Shown here piece by piece: positions 1-8,560 of a stretch of 20,999 bases of DNA. The stretch is taken from the NCBI GenBank assembly GCA_003447295.1, contig DLZQ01000048.1:3332-24330 (forward strand), written 5' to 3'. Position 1 is the first letter of the stretch. Every line of letters starts with the position of its first letter. Source of the DNA: Lachnospiraceae bacterium. Its GTDB lineage: Bacteria > Bacillota > Clostridia > Lachnospirales > Lachnospiraceae. The notes beneath the pieces are model-generated. The model made no database searches. It had not been told where the DNA came from and was given only the letters and a program-made list of their open reading frames with translations. A program made the position numbers and the translations under genes.

Positions 1-1448
1 GCAGGAGAGTTGGTCAGCAGCATTACCAGACGGTCGATACCGTAACCGATACCGCCGGTAGGAGGCATACCGATCTCCAGTGCGTTCATGAAATCTTCAT
101 CGGTCGTATTGGCTTCCTCATCACCTGCTGCCAGTGCAGCTTCCTGCGCCTTGAAACGCTCTCTCTGGTCGATGGGGTCATTTAACTCGGAATAAGCATT
201 ACACATTTCACGTCCATAGATGAACAGCTCGAAACGCTCTACATAATCAGGCTTGTCCGGCTTTCTCTTGGTCAGAGGAGAGATCTCTACCGGATGATCC
301 ATGATGAATACGGGCTGGATCAGATGCTCTTCTACGAACTCCTCGAAGAACAGGTTCAGGATATCGCCCTTGGCATGACGCTCTTCGTAGTGTACACCCT
401 TCTCGTCTGCCAGCTTCTTCGCTGCAGCGGTATCGGGAATCTGGTCGAAGTCAACGCCTGCGTATTTCTTGACAGCATCTACCATGGTCAGTCTCTCGAA
501 AGGCTTGCCCAGGTCGATGGTCTCTTCTGCATAAGGGATCACGGTAGTACCGCATACTTCCTGTGCTACATAGCGGAACATGTTCTCAGTCAGATCCATC
601 ATTCCGTAATAGTCGGTGTATGCCTGGTACAGCTCCATCAGTGTGAATTCCGGATTGTGTCTGGTGTCCAGACCTTCGTTACGGAATACACGGCCGATCT
701 CGAAGACACGCTCCATGCCGCCGACGATCAGTCTCTTCAGGTACAGCTCCAGGGAGATACGCAGCTTCACGTCCTCATCCAGCGCATTGTAATGGGTCTC
801 GAAAGGTCTTGCTGCCGCACCGCCGGCATTGGATACCAGCATGGGGGTCTCTACTTCCAGGAAGCCCTGTCCGTCCAGATAACGGCGGATGGCGCTGATA
901 ATCCTGGAACGCTTTACGAAAGTATCCTTAACATCCTGATTCATGATCAGGTCGGTATAACGCTGACGATAACGGATATCGGTATTGGTCAGGCCATGGA
1001 ACTTCTCAGGCAGGATCTGTAAGCTCTTGGACAGCAGTGTTACCTGGGACGCATGTACGGAGATCTCGCCGGTCTTGGTCTTGAAGACTTCGCCCTCGAT
1101 ACCTACGATATCGCCCACATCATACTTTTTGAAATCCGCATAGGACTCTTCTCCGATGCTGTCTCTTGCCACATATACCTGAATGTTGCCGGGCAGATCC
1201 TGTACATTACAGAAGGATGCCTTACCCATGACACGTTTGGACATTACACGTCCGGCGATACGGACGGTCTTGCCTTCCAGTTCTTCGAAATTATTCTTGA
1301 TATCGGTGCTGTGATGGGTCACATCATATTTGGTGATCTGAAAAGGATCCTTGCCTGCCTGCTGCAGGTTAGCCAGCTTCTCGCGCTTTACCTTAAGCAG
1401 CTGATGAATATCCTGCTCCTGTACATTTGTGTTCTGTGTATCTGCCAC
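1..1448 (-). CDS. lysS: Lysyl-tRNA synthetase, class II (3' end cut by window edge)
   Basis: Charges tRNA-Lys with lysine in the cytoplasm. The reading frame begins with a GTG at 1448, preceded by AAGGAG about nine bases away, and reads VADTQNTNVQEQDIHQLL. It stays open to the window edge, giving about 482 codons. An N-terminal anticodon-binding OB-fold region is followed by class II motif 1 (RSRIISAIRRYLDGQGFLEV, near residues 180-200), motif 2 (FRNEGLDTRHNPEFT, near 253) and motif 3 (GGIGYGIDRLVMLL, near 470). With motif 3 already present, only a short tail is missing if the protein has the usual length of about 500 residues; a C-terminal extension cannot be excluded. It follows greA by 27 bases and is probably co-transcribed. 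The GTG start is not marked by any ATG-initiated frame, so an ATG-only gene caller would misplace it. Confidence 0.97.
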   Translation of the reverse strand, partial: MADTQNTNVQEQDIHQLLKVKREKLANLQQAGKDPFQITKYDVTHHSTDIKNNFEELEGKTVRIAGRVMSKRVMGKASFCNVQDLPGNIQVYVARDSIGEESYADFKKYDVGDIVGIEGEVFKTKTGEISVHASQVTLLSKSLQILPEKFHGLTNTDIRYRQRYTDLIMNQDVKDTFVKRSRIISAIRRYLDGQGFLEVETPMLVSNAGGAAARPFETHYNALDEDVKLRISLELYLKRLIVGGMERVFEIGRVFRNEGLDTRHNPEFTLMELYQAYTDYYGMMDLTENMFRYVAQEVCGTTVIPYAEETIDLGKPFERLTMVDAVKKYAGVDFDQIPDTAAAKKLADEKGVHYEERHAKGDILNLFFEEFVEEHLIQPVFIMDHPVEISPLTKRKPDKPDYVERFELFIYGREMCNAYSELNDPIDQRERFKAQEAALAAGDEEANTTDEDFMNALEIGMPPTGGIGYGIDRLVMLLTNSP

Positions 1449-1475
1449 TTTTTTCCACTCCTTACTCTGTCTTAC

Positions 1476-1964
1476 TTACTCAACGTTACTTCTCTGGATC
1501 TCCAGAATCTTATATGAGAATACACCTGCGGGTGTCTCTACTTCAACGGTATCGCCGACCTTATGGCCGATCAGTGCCTTACCTACAGGGCTCTCGTTGG
1601 AGATCTTGCCCTTTAAGCTGTTGGCCTCGGTGGAACCTACGATCTTGTAATCCAGCTCTTCGCTGTATTCAATATCCAGGATCTTGACCTGGCAGCCGAT
1701 GTTGATCTTATCCAGATCTACTTCATCCTCGACTACGACTTCTGCATTCTTCAGGATCTTCTCCAGCTCTTCGATACGGGCTTCGATGTCTCTCTGCTCA
1801 TCCTTCGCTGCATCGTACTCAGCGTTCTCGGACAGGTCTCCCTGCTCTCTTGCTTCCTTGATCTTCTGGGCAACTTCCTGACGTTTTACCACTTTCAGAT
1901 CATGTAACTCATCCTCATATTTTCTGAGGCCTTCGTAGGTCAAAATGTTTTTCTTTTCCTGCAT
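1476..1964 (-). CDS. greA: Transcription elongation factor GreA
   Basis: Rescues backtracked RNA polymerase by stimulating cleavage of the 3' end of the transcript in the secondary channel. The 162-residue protein is close to the usual GreA length of about 158. The N-terminal antiparallel coiled coil carries the [13 protein letters not shown] signature; D43 and E46 match the two acidic tip residues (D41 and E44 in E. coli) that hold the catalytic magnesium. The C-terminal half, an FKBP-like domain, ends with [23 protein letters not shown], here split as SPVGKALIG and [11 protein letters not shown]. The ATG at 1964 has AGGAAGG about ten bases upstream. It lies 61 bases after the preceding hypothetical gene and 27 before lysS; greA next to lysS is a familiar pairing in clostridia. 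Confidence 0.97.
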   Translation of the reverse strand: MQEKKNILTYEGLRKYEDELHDLKVVKRQEVAQKIKEAREQGDLSENAEYDAAKDEQRDIEARIEELEKILKNAEVVVEDEVDLDKINIGCQVKILDIEYSEELDYKIVGSTEANSLKGKISNESPVGKALIGHKVGDTVEVETPAGVFSYKILEIQRSNVE

Positions 1965-2025
1965 GATACCGCACCTTCCTGCTTTCTATATTTTGCGCTA
2001 CCGACACTCCCGGCAGCATAACTGC

Positions 2026-2919
2026 CTAATCAACCGGGTTATTATACCCATTTTTACTGATGGTGTCAAGGTATTCCAAGGCTTTTCGCGGGTCTTTCCA
2101 CTCTTTTTTCATGGAAAAATAACAGATCTGCGGACATCCGGACGCGACACGGCGTTCCTTTTCCTCCGATGCCGGAAAATCCAGCCAGACACTGTCCGCT
2201 GCCAGCCCGCCGCCATAGACTTTGTCGCTGTCGCAAAAATCCAACACCAGGCAGGGCGCCGTCGCCTCCAGCCGCACCCTGTCGTAATCTGCTGCTTCCG
2301 GTAGCAGACGGATCTCCGGGATCAGCCCGTATTCGTCTTCCAACTCCCAGGTAAGTCTCTCCTCGTCCTCCCGGAATTCCCGCGCCGTGAGATACCACTT
2401 CATGCTTTGAAGTTCCTGCGCATATTCGAGAATGACATACGGCAGAAAAGGATTGTGCCCCAGCACGATCAGATTCCGCCACAGGGGCTCACCTTTTGCC
2501 TTTTCCCCATAGGCAAGCAGATGTTCCACCCATTCCTGCTGCAGATATTCCCGAAATTCCCTTCCGTAATAAAAAGACAGGGGTTCACGGCACACAACGT
2601 ATGTGTGGTCCGGATCCTCTGTCAGTTCCTGCAATTGTTCCCGGAGTATTTGCTCCGTCTGTTTCTGCTCCGTGCTATCCGCCAACGTCACTGCTACCCT
2701 GACCAGACGGTAATCCCGGAATAGATATTCCGTCCGGCGAACAGTCACTGCCTCCGTAGCCTCCTGCGTTTTTGCAGTTTTCCACAGTGCCCGGAATATT
2801 TTTAAAAGTTTTCCCCGGGAAGCTTTTCCCTTCTGCACAGGCTGTGACTTACACACCGCTGTCTGTGCCCCCTGTTCCACGGTTTGTCTCACCGGATAGA
2901 GATACAAAATAGTGTCCAT
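2026..2919 (-). CDS. Hypothetical protein between dusB and greA; start uncertain
   Basis: I do not recognise a characterised family. From the ATG at 2919 the product is 297 residues, starting MDTILYLYPVRQTVEQ. It has no signal peptide or membrane segment. It has a basic stretch near residues 24-45, a charged middle, and repeated acidic-aromatic patches in the C-terminal half (REFREDEERLTWELEDEYG; LVLDFCDSDKVYGGG; VWLDFPASEEKE). The frame is open further upstream to 3051, overlapping the end of dusB, but none of the possible starts (3051, 3036, 2964, 2919) has a good ribosome binding site. I chose 2919 because the residues before it (many Cys, Trp and Arg) look non-coding and the sequence after it looks like protein. 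It lies about 106 bases after dusB and 61 before greA, so it is probably co-transcribed. The long single frame argues for a real gene; the function is unknown. Confidence 0.75.
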   Translation of the reverse strand: MDTILYLYPVRQTVEQGAQTAVCKSQPVQKGKASRGKLLKIFRALWKTAKTQEATEAVTVRRTEYLFRDYRLVRVAVTLADSTEQKQTEQILREQLQELTEDPDHTYVVCREPLSFYYGREFREYLQQEWVEHLLAYGEKAKGEPLWRNLIVLGHNPFLPYVILEYAQELQSMKWYLTAREFREDEERLTWELEDEYGLIPEIRLLPEAADYDRVRLEATAPCLVLDFCDSDKVYGGGLAADSVWLDFPASEEKERRVASGCPQICYFSMKKEWKDPRKALEYLDTISKNGYNNPVD

Positions 2920-3025
2920 GCTACAGTGTATGCAGCCAACCCGATTATATGCACAGTGCTGCATCACACAAAGCCATATTCTATACAGGCCTCCGCAGAC
3001 ACTGCTGTACACCGGGCTCCCGGCA

Positions 3026-4000
3026 CTACTCTTCATCCGGGAATATGTCATACACGCCCCGGATCAGTTCGTCCATTTTCTCCATGGTGTTGATGGTCTG
3101 ACGAAAATGGGCGGAATGGGGCATTCCCACGGTATACCAGGACAGATGCTTGCGCATCTCCCGGACGCCGGTATATTCGCCCTTGTATTCCAGCTGCAAT
3201 GCCGCATGGCGCAGGATCAGCTCCCGCTTCTCTCTGTTCGTGGGGCGTGCCGGGATCGTGCCGTCTGTAAGGTACGAGACCACTTCCCGAAAGATCCAGG
3301 GATTGCCCTCCGCCGCCCGGCCGATCATGACGCCGTCACAGCCGGTCTGATCCATAATGGCTTTCGCTTTCTCGGGGCTGTCCACATCGCCGTTACCGAT
3401 GACAGGGATCTTCACCGCATCCTTCACCTGTGCGATGATGTCCCAGTCCGCCTGTCCACTGTAATACTGGGCTCTGGTCCGTCCGTGCACCGCTACCGCT
3501 GCCACACCACAGGCTTCCGCGATCTTTGCGATCTCCACGGCATTGACATGGTCATCATCAAAACCTTTCCGGATCTTCACGGTCACCGGCTTGTCGATGG
3601 CTTTGACTAACGCCGTCAGGATCTGCTCCACCAGCTTCGGATCCTTCATCAGTGCGGAACCCTCGCCGTTATTCACTACCTTCGGTACCGGGCATCCCAT
3701 GTTCAGATCCAGAATGGAAAAAGGACGCTCCTCGATGCGTTTTGCCATCTCCGCAAGAATCTGCGGATCGGAACCGAACAGCTGCAAGGAAGCAGGCACC
3801 TCGTCGGGATGGATCTCCATAAGGCTGTCGGTATTTTTATTGTTATAATAGATTGCCTTGGCACTCACCATCTCCATGCACACCAGTGCTGCTCCCATTT
3901 CTCTGCAGAGCAGACGAAATGGCAGGTCGGATACGCCTGCCATGGGTGCCAGGATGATGGGATTATCCAGGGTCACATTGCCAATCTGTAATTTCTTCAT
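3026..4000 (-). CDS. dusB: tRNA-dihydrouridine synthase, DusB type
   Basis: An FMN-dependent enzyme that reduces specific uridines in tRNA to dihydrouridine using NADPH. The 324-residue length fits the DusB family. The TIM barrel starts with LAPMAGVSDLPFR (FMN binding, residues 17-29) and carries the diagnostic LNMGCPVPKV with the catalytic Cys103. The FMN-binding Lys142 is in VKIRKG, followed by VHGRTRAQYYSG, a GNGDV loop and IGRAAEGNPWIF. The C-terminal helical tRNA-binding part follows. The ATG at 4000 is preceded by GGAG about six bases away. The gene lies 80 bases after coaX; two 13-base tandem repeats sit in that gap. The tRNA position modified cannot be read from sequence alone. Confidence 0.96.
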   Translation of the reverse strand: MKKLQIGNVTLDNPIILAPMAGVSDLPFRLLCREMGAALVCMEMVSAKAIYYNNKNTDSLMEIHPDEVPASLQLFGSDPQILAEMAKRIEERPFSILDLNMGCPVPKVVNNGEGSALMKDPKLVEQILTALVKAIDKPVTVKIRKGFDDDHVNAVEIAKIAEACGVAAVAVHGRTRAQYYSGQADWDIIAQVKDAVKIPVIGNGDVDSPEKAKAIMDQTGCDGVMIGRAAEGNPWIFREVVSYLTDGTIPARPTNREKRELILRHAALQLEYKGEYTGVREMRKHLSWYTVGMPHSAHFRQTINTMEKMDELIRGVYDIFPDEE

Positions 4001-4053
4001 AATTTCTCCGTGATCCGGTATCCTATATTTTATTTATAGATTCTTTTACGTAT

Positions 4054-4079
4054 CCTGTTTGCGGATCTTGTTTGCGGAT
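4054..4079. repeat. Two tandem 13-base repeats between coaX and dusB
   Basis: Units CCTGTTTGCGGAT and CTTGTTTGCGGAT follow each other without a gap and differ at one base. They start two bases after the coaX stop codon, reading in the gene direction. There are only two copies, so slippage duplication is the simplest explanation; no known operator is recognised. Confidence 0.85.
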
Positions 4080-4080
4080 A

Positions 4081-4851
4081 CTACTTCCGGTTCTTGTCGT
4101 AGATGATCCGCAGTCCATCCAGCGTCAGAGAGCTGTCATAGATATCAATGCTGTCGGTCTCGTCTGCGATGGCACGCCCCAATCCCCCGGTGGCTACCAC
4201 CTTCAGATTAGCAAGACCGCTCTCTTCCTTTACCTTGCGGACAATGTATTCCGTCTGTCCGATCTGACCATACATCAGACCGGCCTGCATACTGGTAATG
4301 GTCTCCTGTGCCAGAATAGTCTTCGGCTTGCGGATCTCGATATTTGGCAGCTTCGCCGTCTCTTTCCATAAGGCTTCGGAGCTGATGCGGATGCCGGGAG
4401 CAGTGATACCTGCAGTAAATCTTCCGTCCTCCGTGATCAGGTCATATGTGGTGGCAGTACCGAAATCCAATACCAGCACCGGTCCGCCGTATTTCACATA
4501 TGCTGCCACCGCATCGACGATACGGTCCGCGCCGATACCTCTGGGATCCTCCGTAGCCACCTTAATACCGCTTTTGACTCCGGGGCCTACGATGAGAGGC
4601 TTCGTATGCAGATAGCGGATGACCGAACTGGTCAGGGAATGCATCACATCCGGCACGACGCTGGCGATGATGGCCCCCTCGATATCCGAGATCTCAATTC
4701 CGTTATTTTTCAACAGCTGTGTGATCATGATTCCGTATTCATCGGAGGTTCTGGGAGTCTTGGTCATGATCCGGAAAGTAGCTGCCAGTTTTTCCCCCAG
4801 GAAGACACCCATGGTCATATTGGTATTGCCCACATCTATGACAAATATCAT
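4081..4851 (-). CDS. coaX: Type III pantothenate kinase
   Basis: Phosphorylates pantothenate to 4'-phosphopantothenate, the first step of coenzyme A synthesis, in the cytoplasm. The 256-residue protein starts with the ASKHA-fold phosphate-binding signature IDVGNTN (residues 5-11). It also carries GADRIVDA and [10 protein letters not shown], the pantothenate and second nucleotide-binding motifs, and [11 protein letters not shown]. All are typical of type III (CoaX) and unlike type I or II kinases; the family is normally insensitive to CoA feedback and needs a monovalent cation. The start codon overlaps the stop of the upstream DUF6145-like gene by four bases (ATGA), so translation is probably coupled. 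Downstream is dusB after 80 bases. Confidence 0.97.
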   Translation of the reverse strand: MIFVIDVGNTNMTMGVFLGEKLAATFRIMTKTPRTSDEYGIMITQLLKNNGIEISDIEGAIIASVVPDVMHSLTSSVIRYLHTKPLIVGPGVKSGIKVATEDPRGIGADRIVDAVAAYVKYGGPVLVLDFGTATTYDLITEDGRFTAGITAPGIRISSEALWKETAKLPNIEIRKPKTILAQETITSMQAGLMYGQIGQTEYIVRKVKEESGLANLKVVATGGLGRAIADETDSIDIYDSSLTLDGLRIIYDKNRK

Positions 4852-5210
4852 TCGCCGTCCTCCTCATCCAACAGTGCCGAGACATCCTCTTTTTTGATAA
4901 ATACACGGTAGTACAGACTTAAGGATTCAAATAGCTCCTGTCTGCTGCGGCGGATCTCAGCGATCAAAAGTCCGGAAGAGATCTCATCGTAATAGATGTC
5001 ATCGTCATCCGCGTTGGTCTCCATGACTACGTTGCCGTCCTCTTCAAAAGCGATGGTGAACACGCCGCCCACTTCCTCCGTGAACAGCACACAGATCACA
5101 TGCAGCTCCTGCTTGATGGAGTCCGGGATCATCTTGAATTGTTCTTCGTTAAAATAATATTTTTTCTCATAGGCGTTGGCGCCACAGAGTACAACTTTGT
5201 TCTCGTCCAT
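4848..5210 (-). CDS. DUF6145-like small acidic protein
   Basis: A 120-residue cytosolic protein starting [20 protein letters not shown], with no membrane segment or signal peptide. From memory it resembles the Lachnospiraceae family DUF6145; the function is unknown. Visible features are the conserved-looking [13 protein letters not shown] at the N-terminus, [22 protein letters not shown] in the middle, an acidic cluster ([15 protein letters not shown], near residues 65-80) and an [20 protein letters not shown] helix. The acidic C-terminal tail (LLDEEDGE) contains the coaX start codon. The four-base overlap with coaX suggests coupled translation and perhaps a link to CoA supply, but that is only context. 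The ATG at 5210 has a modest site (AGGATAGAG). It follows birA by 121 bases with no terminator in between. Confidence 0.9.
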   Translation of the reverse strand: MDENKVVLCGANAYEKKYYFNEEQFKMIPDSIKQELHVICVLFTEEVGGVFTIAFEEDGNVVMETNADDDDIYYDEISSGLLIAEIRRSRQELFESLSLYYRVFIKKEDVSALLDEEDGE

Positions 5211-5254
5211 AATTCTCTATCCTGTTCTGTCTCAATTCTGTCACGGACTATCTG

Positions 5255-5279
5255 TTCCGGTCTTTTTATTCCGGTCTTT
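5255..5279. repeat. Direct 11-base repeat between birA and the DUF6145-like gene
   Basis: TTCCGGTCTTT occurs at 5255-5265 and again at 5269-5279, separated by TTA. It lies in the 121-base gap after birA. No protein-binding role is known to me; it could be a local slippage product. Confidence 0.75.
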
Positions 5280-5331
5280 CCATCCGGCTGTCCGTCCTGC
5301 CTTCTGCCATCCCGGAAAATGCTGTACCTGC

Positions 5332-6375
5332 CTACACATACCCATAGATTCCGCGGACCGATACCTCTCCGGCATAGACTTCCTCCACGGTGCCGTCCGG
5401 TCTCTCCACCAGAAGCTCTCCCTGGTCGTTGATACCTCTGGCAATGCCACGGTATTCGCCCTTGGGATCCAACACGCAGACTTCCCTGTCCTGGTTCAGC
5501 AGAAGCTTGGCATAGGAGTCTCTGAGCCCTTTCAGGTCATGGGTCTGTAAGAAGATCTCGTAATCCTCCTCAAAAGCTTCCATGATGTCCGCGATCAGCT
5601 GGCTGCGGGAAATACATACTCCACACTGTTCATCAATGGCTGCTGCCCGCTCCCTGATCTCCTCCGAGAATTCCTGCCTGCGCACATTGATGCCCACGCC
5701 GATGACGATGTGCTGGATGTACCCCTGCTCCATACTCATCTCCGTGAGGATGCCGCAGACCTTTTTTCCATCCACGACGATATCATTGGGCCATTTGATA
5801 CCGACCTTCGCAGCTGCCTCCCTGCTGTCACGGCGTAGTGTCTGCCGGATGCCCTTTGCCACCGCCAGTGCCATGACTAACGTTAACATCGGCGCGCAGT
5901 CCGCATTGAAATCCGGCTTTAACATTAATGTGTAGTAGATATTCGTCGCCGCAGGACTCTCCCAGCCACGACCTCTTCTGCCACGTCCGGCGGTCTGCTG
6001 ATCCGCTACGACTAACAGTCCGTTCTCCGCGCCCTGTTCCGCTTCCTGCTTTGCGCGGATATTGGTGGAATCAATACTGTCAAAAAACAGTAACGGATGT
6101 CCCACCCATTTCGTCTTCAGTCTGCTCTGAATATCCGCCTGGTTATAGACTTCCTGTGCCTGTTCCACCAGCCGATAGCCGCGGTTCTGTACCGCTTCAA
6201 TGACATAACCTTCTTTTTTCAATTGTCCGATGGCTTTCCATACCGCAGTTCTCGATACGCCGAACTGTTCGCAGAGCTCCTGTCCGGAGACATACACCCC
6301 GGACTCCGGTGCTCCTGCTGCCACCTGCTCCTTTTTTTCCCGAAGGAGCTCTAATATCTTTGCTTTCATACTCAT
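5332..6375 (-). CDS. birA: Bifunctional biotin-protein ligase / biotin operon repressor
   Basis: Activates biotin to biotinyl-AMP and attaches it to carboxylase carrier domains; with its DNA-binding domain it can also repress biotin genes. The 347-residue protein has an N-terminal winged helix-turn-helix (about residues 1-70: [20 protein letters not shown], then [16 protein letters not shown]). The catalytic core has STN (103-105), the adenylate-binding loop GRGRRGRGW (130-138), KWPND (194-198) and VIGVGIN (224-230). A small C-terminal SH3-like domain starts near 295. The helix-turn-helix marks the repressor type (group II). Its ATG overlaps the argF stop by four bases (ATGA), so it is probably translationally coupled to argF. 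Met3 is a possible alternative start. No biotin synthesis gene is in the window. Confidence 0.96.
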   Translation of the reverse strand: MSMKAKILELLREKKEQVAAGAPESGVYVSGQELCEQFGVSRTAVWKAIGQLKKEGYVIEAVQNRGYRLVEQAQEVYNQADIQSRLKTKWVGHPLLFFDSIDSTNIRAKQEAEQGAENGLLVVADQQTAGRGRRGRGWESPAATNIYYTLMLKPDFNADCAPMLTLVMALAVAKGIRQTLRRDSREAAAKVGIKWPNDIVVDGKKVCGILTEMSMEQGYIQHIVIGVGINVRRQEFSEEIRERAAAIDEQCGVCISRSQLIADIMEAFEEDYEIFLQTHDLKGLRDSYAKLLLNQDREVCVLDPKGEYRGIARGINDQGELLVERPDGTVEEVYAGEVSVRGIYGYV

Positions 6376-7355
6376 AAAGTTGCCGCCATCACTGCCTTGA
6401 TTGTATGCATACGATTCTCAGCCTCTTCAAATACCAGAGACTGACTGGATTCAAATACTTCATCTGTTACTTCCATCTCGGTGATACCGAATCTCTCACC
6501 CATCTGGGCGCCGATCTTGGTCTTGAGATCATGGAAGGCGGGGAGACAGTGCATGAAGATTGCCTGCTTGCCGGCATTGTCCATGACTGCTTTGTTCACC
6601 TGATAAGGAGACAGCTCCTTAATACGCTCGGTCCATACTTCGTCGGGCTCACCCATGGATACCCAGACATCCGTATAGATCACATCCACATCCTTGGTTC
6701 CGGCCTTAACATCCTCGGTCAGGGTGATGCTGCCACCGGTCTGTGCGGCGATCGCTTCACATTCTGCCACCAGTTCTTTTGCCGGGAAATATTTTGCAGT
6801 GGTACATGCGGTAAAATGCATACCCATCTTCGCACAGGCTACCATCAGAGAGTTACCCATGTTGTAACGGGCATCTCCCATGTAGGTCATGCGGATCCCC
6901 TTCAGGTGTCCGAAATGCTCACGGATGGTCAGAAGATCTGCCAGCATCTGGGTGGGATGGAACTCGTTGGTCAGCCCGTTCCATACGGGAACTTTGGAGT
7001 ATTTTGCCAGTTCCTCTACAATATCCTGTCCAAAGCCACGGTATTCGATACCTTCGAACATACCTGCCAGTACTCTGGCGGTATCGGCGATGCTTTCTTT
7101 TTTACCGATCTGGGATCCGGTAGGATCCAGATAAGTGGTACCCATTCCCAGATCATGCGCTGCCACTTCAAAAGCACATCTGGTACGTGTACTGGTCTTC
7201 TCGAAGATCAGAGCCACATTTTTGCCTCGGAGAGTATCTACGGGGATTCCCTTTTTCTTTTTATCTTTCAGGTCTGCTGCCAGATCCAGCAGATATTCGA
7301 TCTCTTCCGGTGTAAAATCCAGTAACTTTAAAAAATCGCGTCCCTTTAAATCCAT
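6372..7355 (-). CDS. argF: Ornithine carbamoyltransferase
   Basis: Makes citrulline from ornithine and carbamoyl phosphate in arginine biosynthesis; the same fold can run in reverse in the arginine deiminase pathway. All family motifs are present in the 327 residues: carbamoyl-phosphate loop STRTR (55-59), FHPTQ (132-136), the ornithine-binding D229...SMG (233-235) and catalytic HCLPA (269-273). The ATG at 7355 follows GAGGAG seven bases upstream. A clear promoter lies at 7410-7438. No other arg gene is nearby, so an anabolic role is an inference from the absence of arcA and arcC neighbours, and the distinction from a catabolic enzyme (arcB) stays open. The gene is overlapped at its 3' end by birA. 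A stretch around the -10 box (AATGAAGTATATTGATT) resembles only half of an ArgR box. Confidence 0.96.
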   Translation of the reverse strand: MDLKGRDFLKLLDFTPEEIEYLLDLAADLKDKKKKGIPVDTLRGKNVALIFEKTSTRTRCAFEVAAHDLGMGTTYLDPTGSQIGKKESIADTARVLAGMFEGIEYRGFGQDIVEELAKYSKVPVWNGLTNEFHPTQMLADLLTIREHFGHLKGIRMTYMGDARYNMGNSLMVACAKMGMHFTACTTAKYFPAKELVAECEAIAAQTGGSITLTEDVKAGTKDVDVIYTDVWVSMGEPDEVWTERIKELSPYQVNKAVMDNAGKQAIFMHCLPAFHDLKTKIGAQMGERFGITEMEVTDEVFESSQSLVFEEAENRMHTIKAVMAATL

Positions 7356-7409
7356 AATACTCCTCTTTTCCGAGGCTTCTGACCTCTGTGTTTTTAGCTA
7401 CATGTAATC

Positions 7410-7438
7410 AATATACTTCATTATCCGGCGTTTTTCAA
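7410..7438 (-). promoter_or_regulatory. Sigma-A-type promoter of argF
   Basis: Read on the minus strand: -35 TTGAAA (7433-7438), a 17-base spacer and -10 TATATT (7410-7415). Each box is one base from consensus. Transcription would start near 7404, giving a leader of about 50 bases that ends in a GAGGAG ribosome binding site, with a small GAGG/CCTC hairpin just before it. Confidence 0.8.
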
Positions 7439-7484
7439 CCCCTCGCAGCATGCACTTTATGCCACGTTTTCTGATCTTTAGAGC

Positions 7485-7521
7485 AAAAAAGGATCCCTAC
7501 CGGCACTCCGGAAGAGATCCT
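7485..7521 (-). terminator. Rho-independent terminator after the SPFH gene
   Basis: On the minus strand GGATCTCTTCCGG pairs with CCGGTAGGGATCC across an AGTG loop, with one mismatch and one G-U pair, followed at once by six T. It starts about 33 bases after the SPFH stop codon and separates that pair from the argF promoter. Confidence 0.93.
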
Positions 7522-7554
7522 CTTTGATCTGTCTGATTCTATTCGGTATGACTT

Positions 7555-8478
7555 TTATTCTGCTTTTTTGCCGGCTGCTGCCTTGAAGGTCTCTGCTACG
7601 CTGGCAATACCCTGCAGTTCTGCGGGAAGCAGGATCGTGGTAGCCTGACCGTCTGCCACTTTTTCAAAAGCTTCCAGACTCTTTAACTTAAGAACTGCTT
7701 CGTCTGCGCCTGCTTCTCTTAGCATCTTGATACCATCGGCATTTGCCTGCTGCACCTTCAGGATGGCTTCGGCTTCACCTTCTGCCTCACGGATCATTTT
7801 CTCCTTCTCAGCTTCCGCACGAAGGATGGCTGCCTGCTTATCTGCCTCTGCACGGAGGATAGCAGACTCCTTGGCACCTTCTGCCTCCAGGATCTTCGCC
7901 TTCTTCTCACCTTCGGCACGGGTTACGGCTTCACGTCTCTCACGCTCTGCCTTCATCTGCTTCTCCATGGCATTCTGGATCTCTGCGGGAGGAATGATGT
8001 TCTTCAGCTCTACACGGTTGACCTTAATACCCCAGGGATCGGTGGCGATATCCAGTGCTGCACGCATCTTGGTATTGATGGTCTCACGGGATGTCAGTGT
8101 CTGATCCAGCTCCAGGTCACCGATGATGTTACGCAGGGTGGTGGCAGTCAGATTCTCGATTGCCATCATAGGGTTCTCTACGCCGTAGGTGAACAGCTTG
8201 GGATCGGTGATCTGATAGAAGACTACGGTATCGATCCGCATGGTTACGTTATCCTTGGTGATCACAGGCTGGGGCGGGAAATCCGCTACCTGCTCCTTTA
8301 AGTTGACTTTTCTGGCAACCTTGTCGACGAACGGGATCTTCAAATTAAATCCTACATTCCAGGTAGCCTGATAAGCACCCAGACGCTCGATGACATAGGC
8401 CTGTGCCTGAGGAACGATCTTGATACAGGATACAAAGATCCATAATACTAAAACGACAATAATGATCAATGCTAACAT
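7555..8478 (-). CDS. SPFH/stomatin-family membrane protein (QmcA-like)
   Basis: A membrane-anchored SPFH (stomatin, prohibitin, flotillin, HflK/C) protein. Bacterial members assemble into large oligomers at membrane microdomains and are linked to protein quality control. In the 307 residues, a single N-terminal hydrophobic anchor (about 2-18, LALIIIVVLVLWIFVS) is followed by the SPFH domain (about 20-190; QAYVIERLGAYQATWNVGFN, VDTVVFYQITDP-like core, IKVNRVELKNIIPP). A long Ala/Glu/Lys/Arg coiled coil (about 175-250) repeats AEGEKKAKILEAEGAKES-type units. The C-terminus is Ala/Lys rich. The ATG at 8478 has a strong GGAGGA site. The gene follows nfeD by 82 bases, the standard pairing for this family, and ends in a terminator. 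QmcA/YbbK is the nearest named type; the exact role is unknown. Confidence 0.94.
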   Translation of the reverse strand: MLALIIIVVLVLWIFVSCIKIVPQAQAYVIERLGAYQATWNVGFNLKIPFVDKVARKVNLKEQVADFPPQPVITKDNVTMRIDTVVFYQITDPKLFTYGVENPMMAIENLTATTLRNIIGDLELDQTLTSRETINTKMRAALDIATDPWGIKVNRVELKNIIPPAEIQNAMEKQMKAERERREAVTRAEGEKKAKILEAEGAKESAILRAEADKQAAILRAEAEKEKMIREAEGEAEAILKVQQANADGIKMLREAGADEAVLKLKSLEAFEKVADGQATTILLPAELQGIASVAETFKAAAGKKAE

Positions 8479-8491
8479 TTTTCCTCCTTCT

Positions 8492-8509
8492 GCGTACGTT
8501 TATGTACGC
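8492..8509 (-). promoter_or_regulatory. Small hairpin just before the SPFH ribosome binding site
   Basis: GCGTAC pairs with GTACGC across a six-base loop, and two further GCGTA/TACGC copies lie within the next 20 bases. It sits immediately upstream of the GGAGGA site. It could tune translation of the second gene of the pair or hinder decay of the RNA; this is inferred from position only. Confidence 0.5.
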
Positions 8510-8560
8510 TGCGTATCCCTTGTACGCGCTTTTCCCTCATGTATTGGTTCTACACGATTC

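Noticed and set aside
294..1517. Two plus-strand frames opposite lysS
   Set aside because: Class II synthetase motifs 1, 2 and 3 read cleanly on the minus strand across the same bases.
2066..2482. Alternative minus-strand frame inside the hypothetical gene
   Set aside because: It is a Gly/Arg/Ala-rich out-of-frame reading of a GC-rich stretch; the longer frame at 2026-2919 has a more protein-like composition.
5211..5331. Terminator between birA and the DUF6145-like gene
   Set aside because: ACGGAC/GTCCGT and CCGG arms can pair, but the stem is long-range and no T-run follows, so read-through is more likely.
6405..7325. 306-codon plus-strand open frame opposite argF
   Set aside because: It is a shadow of argF, with no binding site or family resemblance, and argF shows all catalytic motifs.
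7404..7426. ArgR operator at the argF promoter
   Set aside because: Only one half (AATGAA) resembles the Bacillus-type ARG box; the other half does not match well enough to call.
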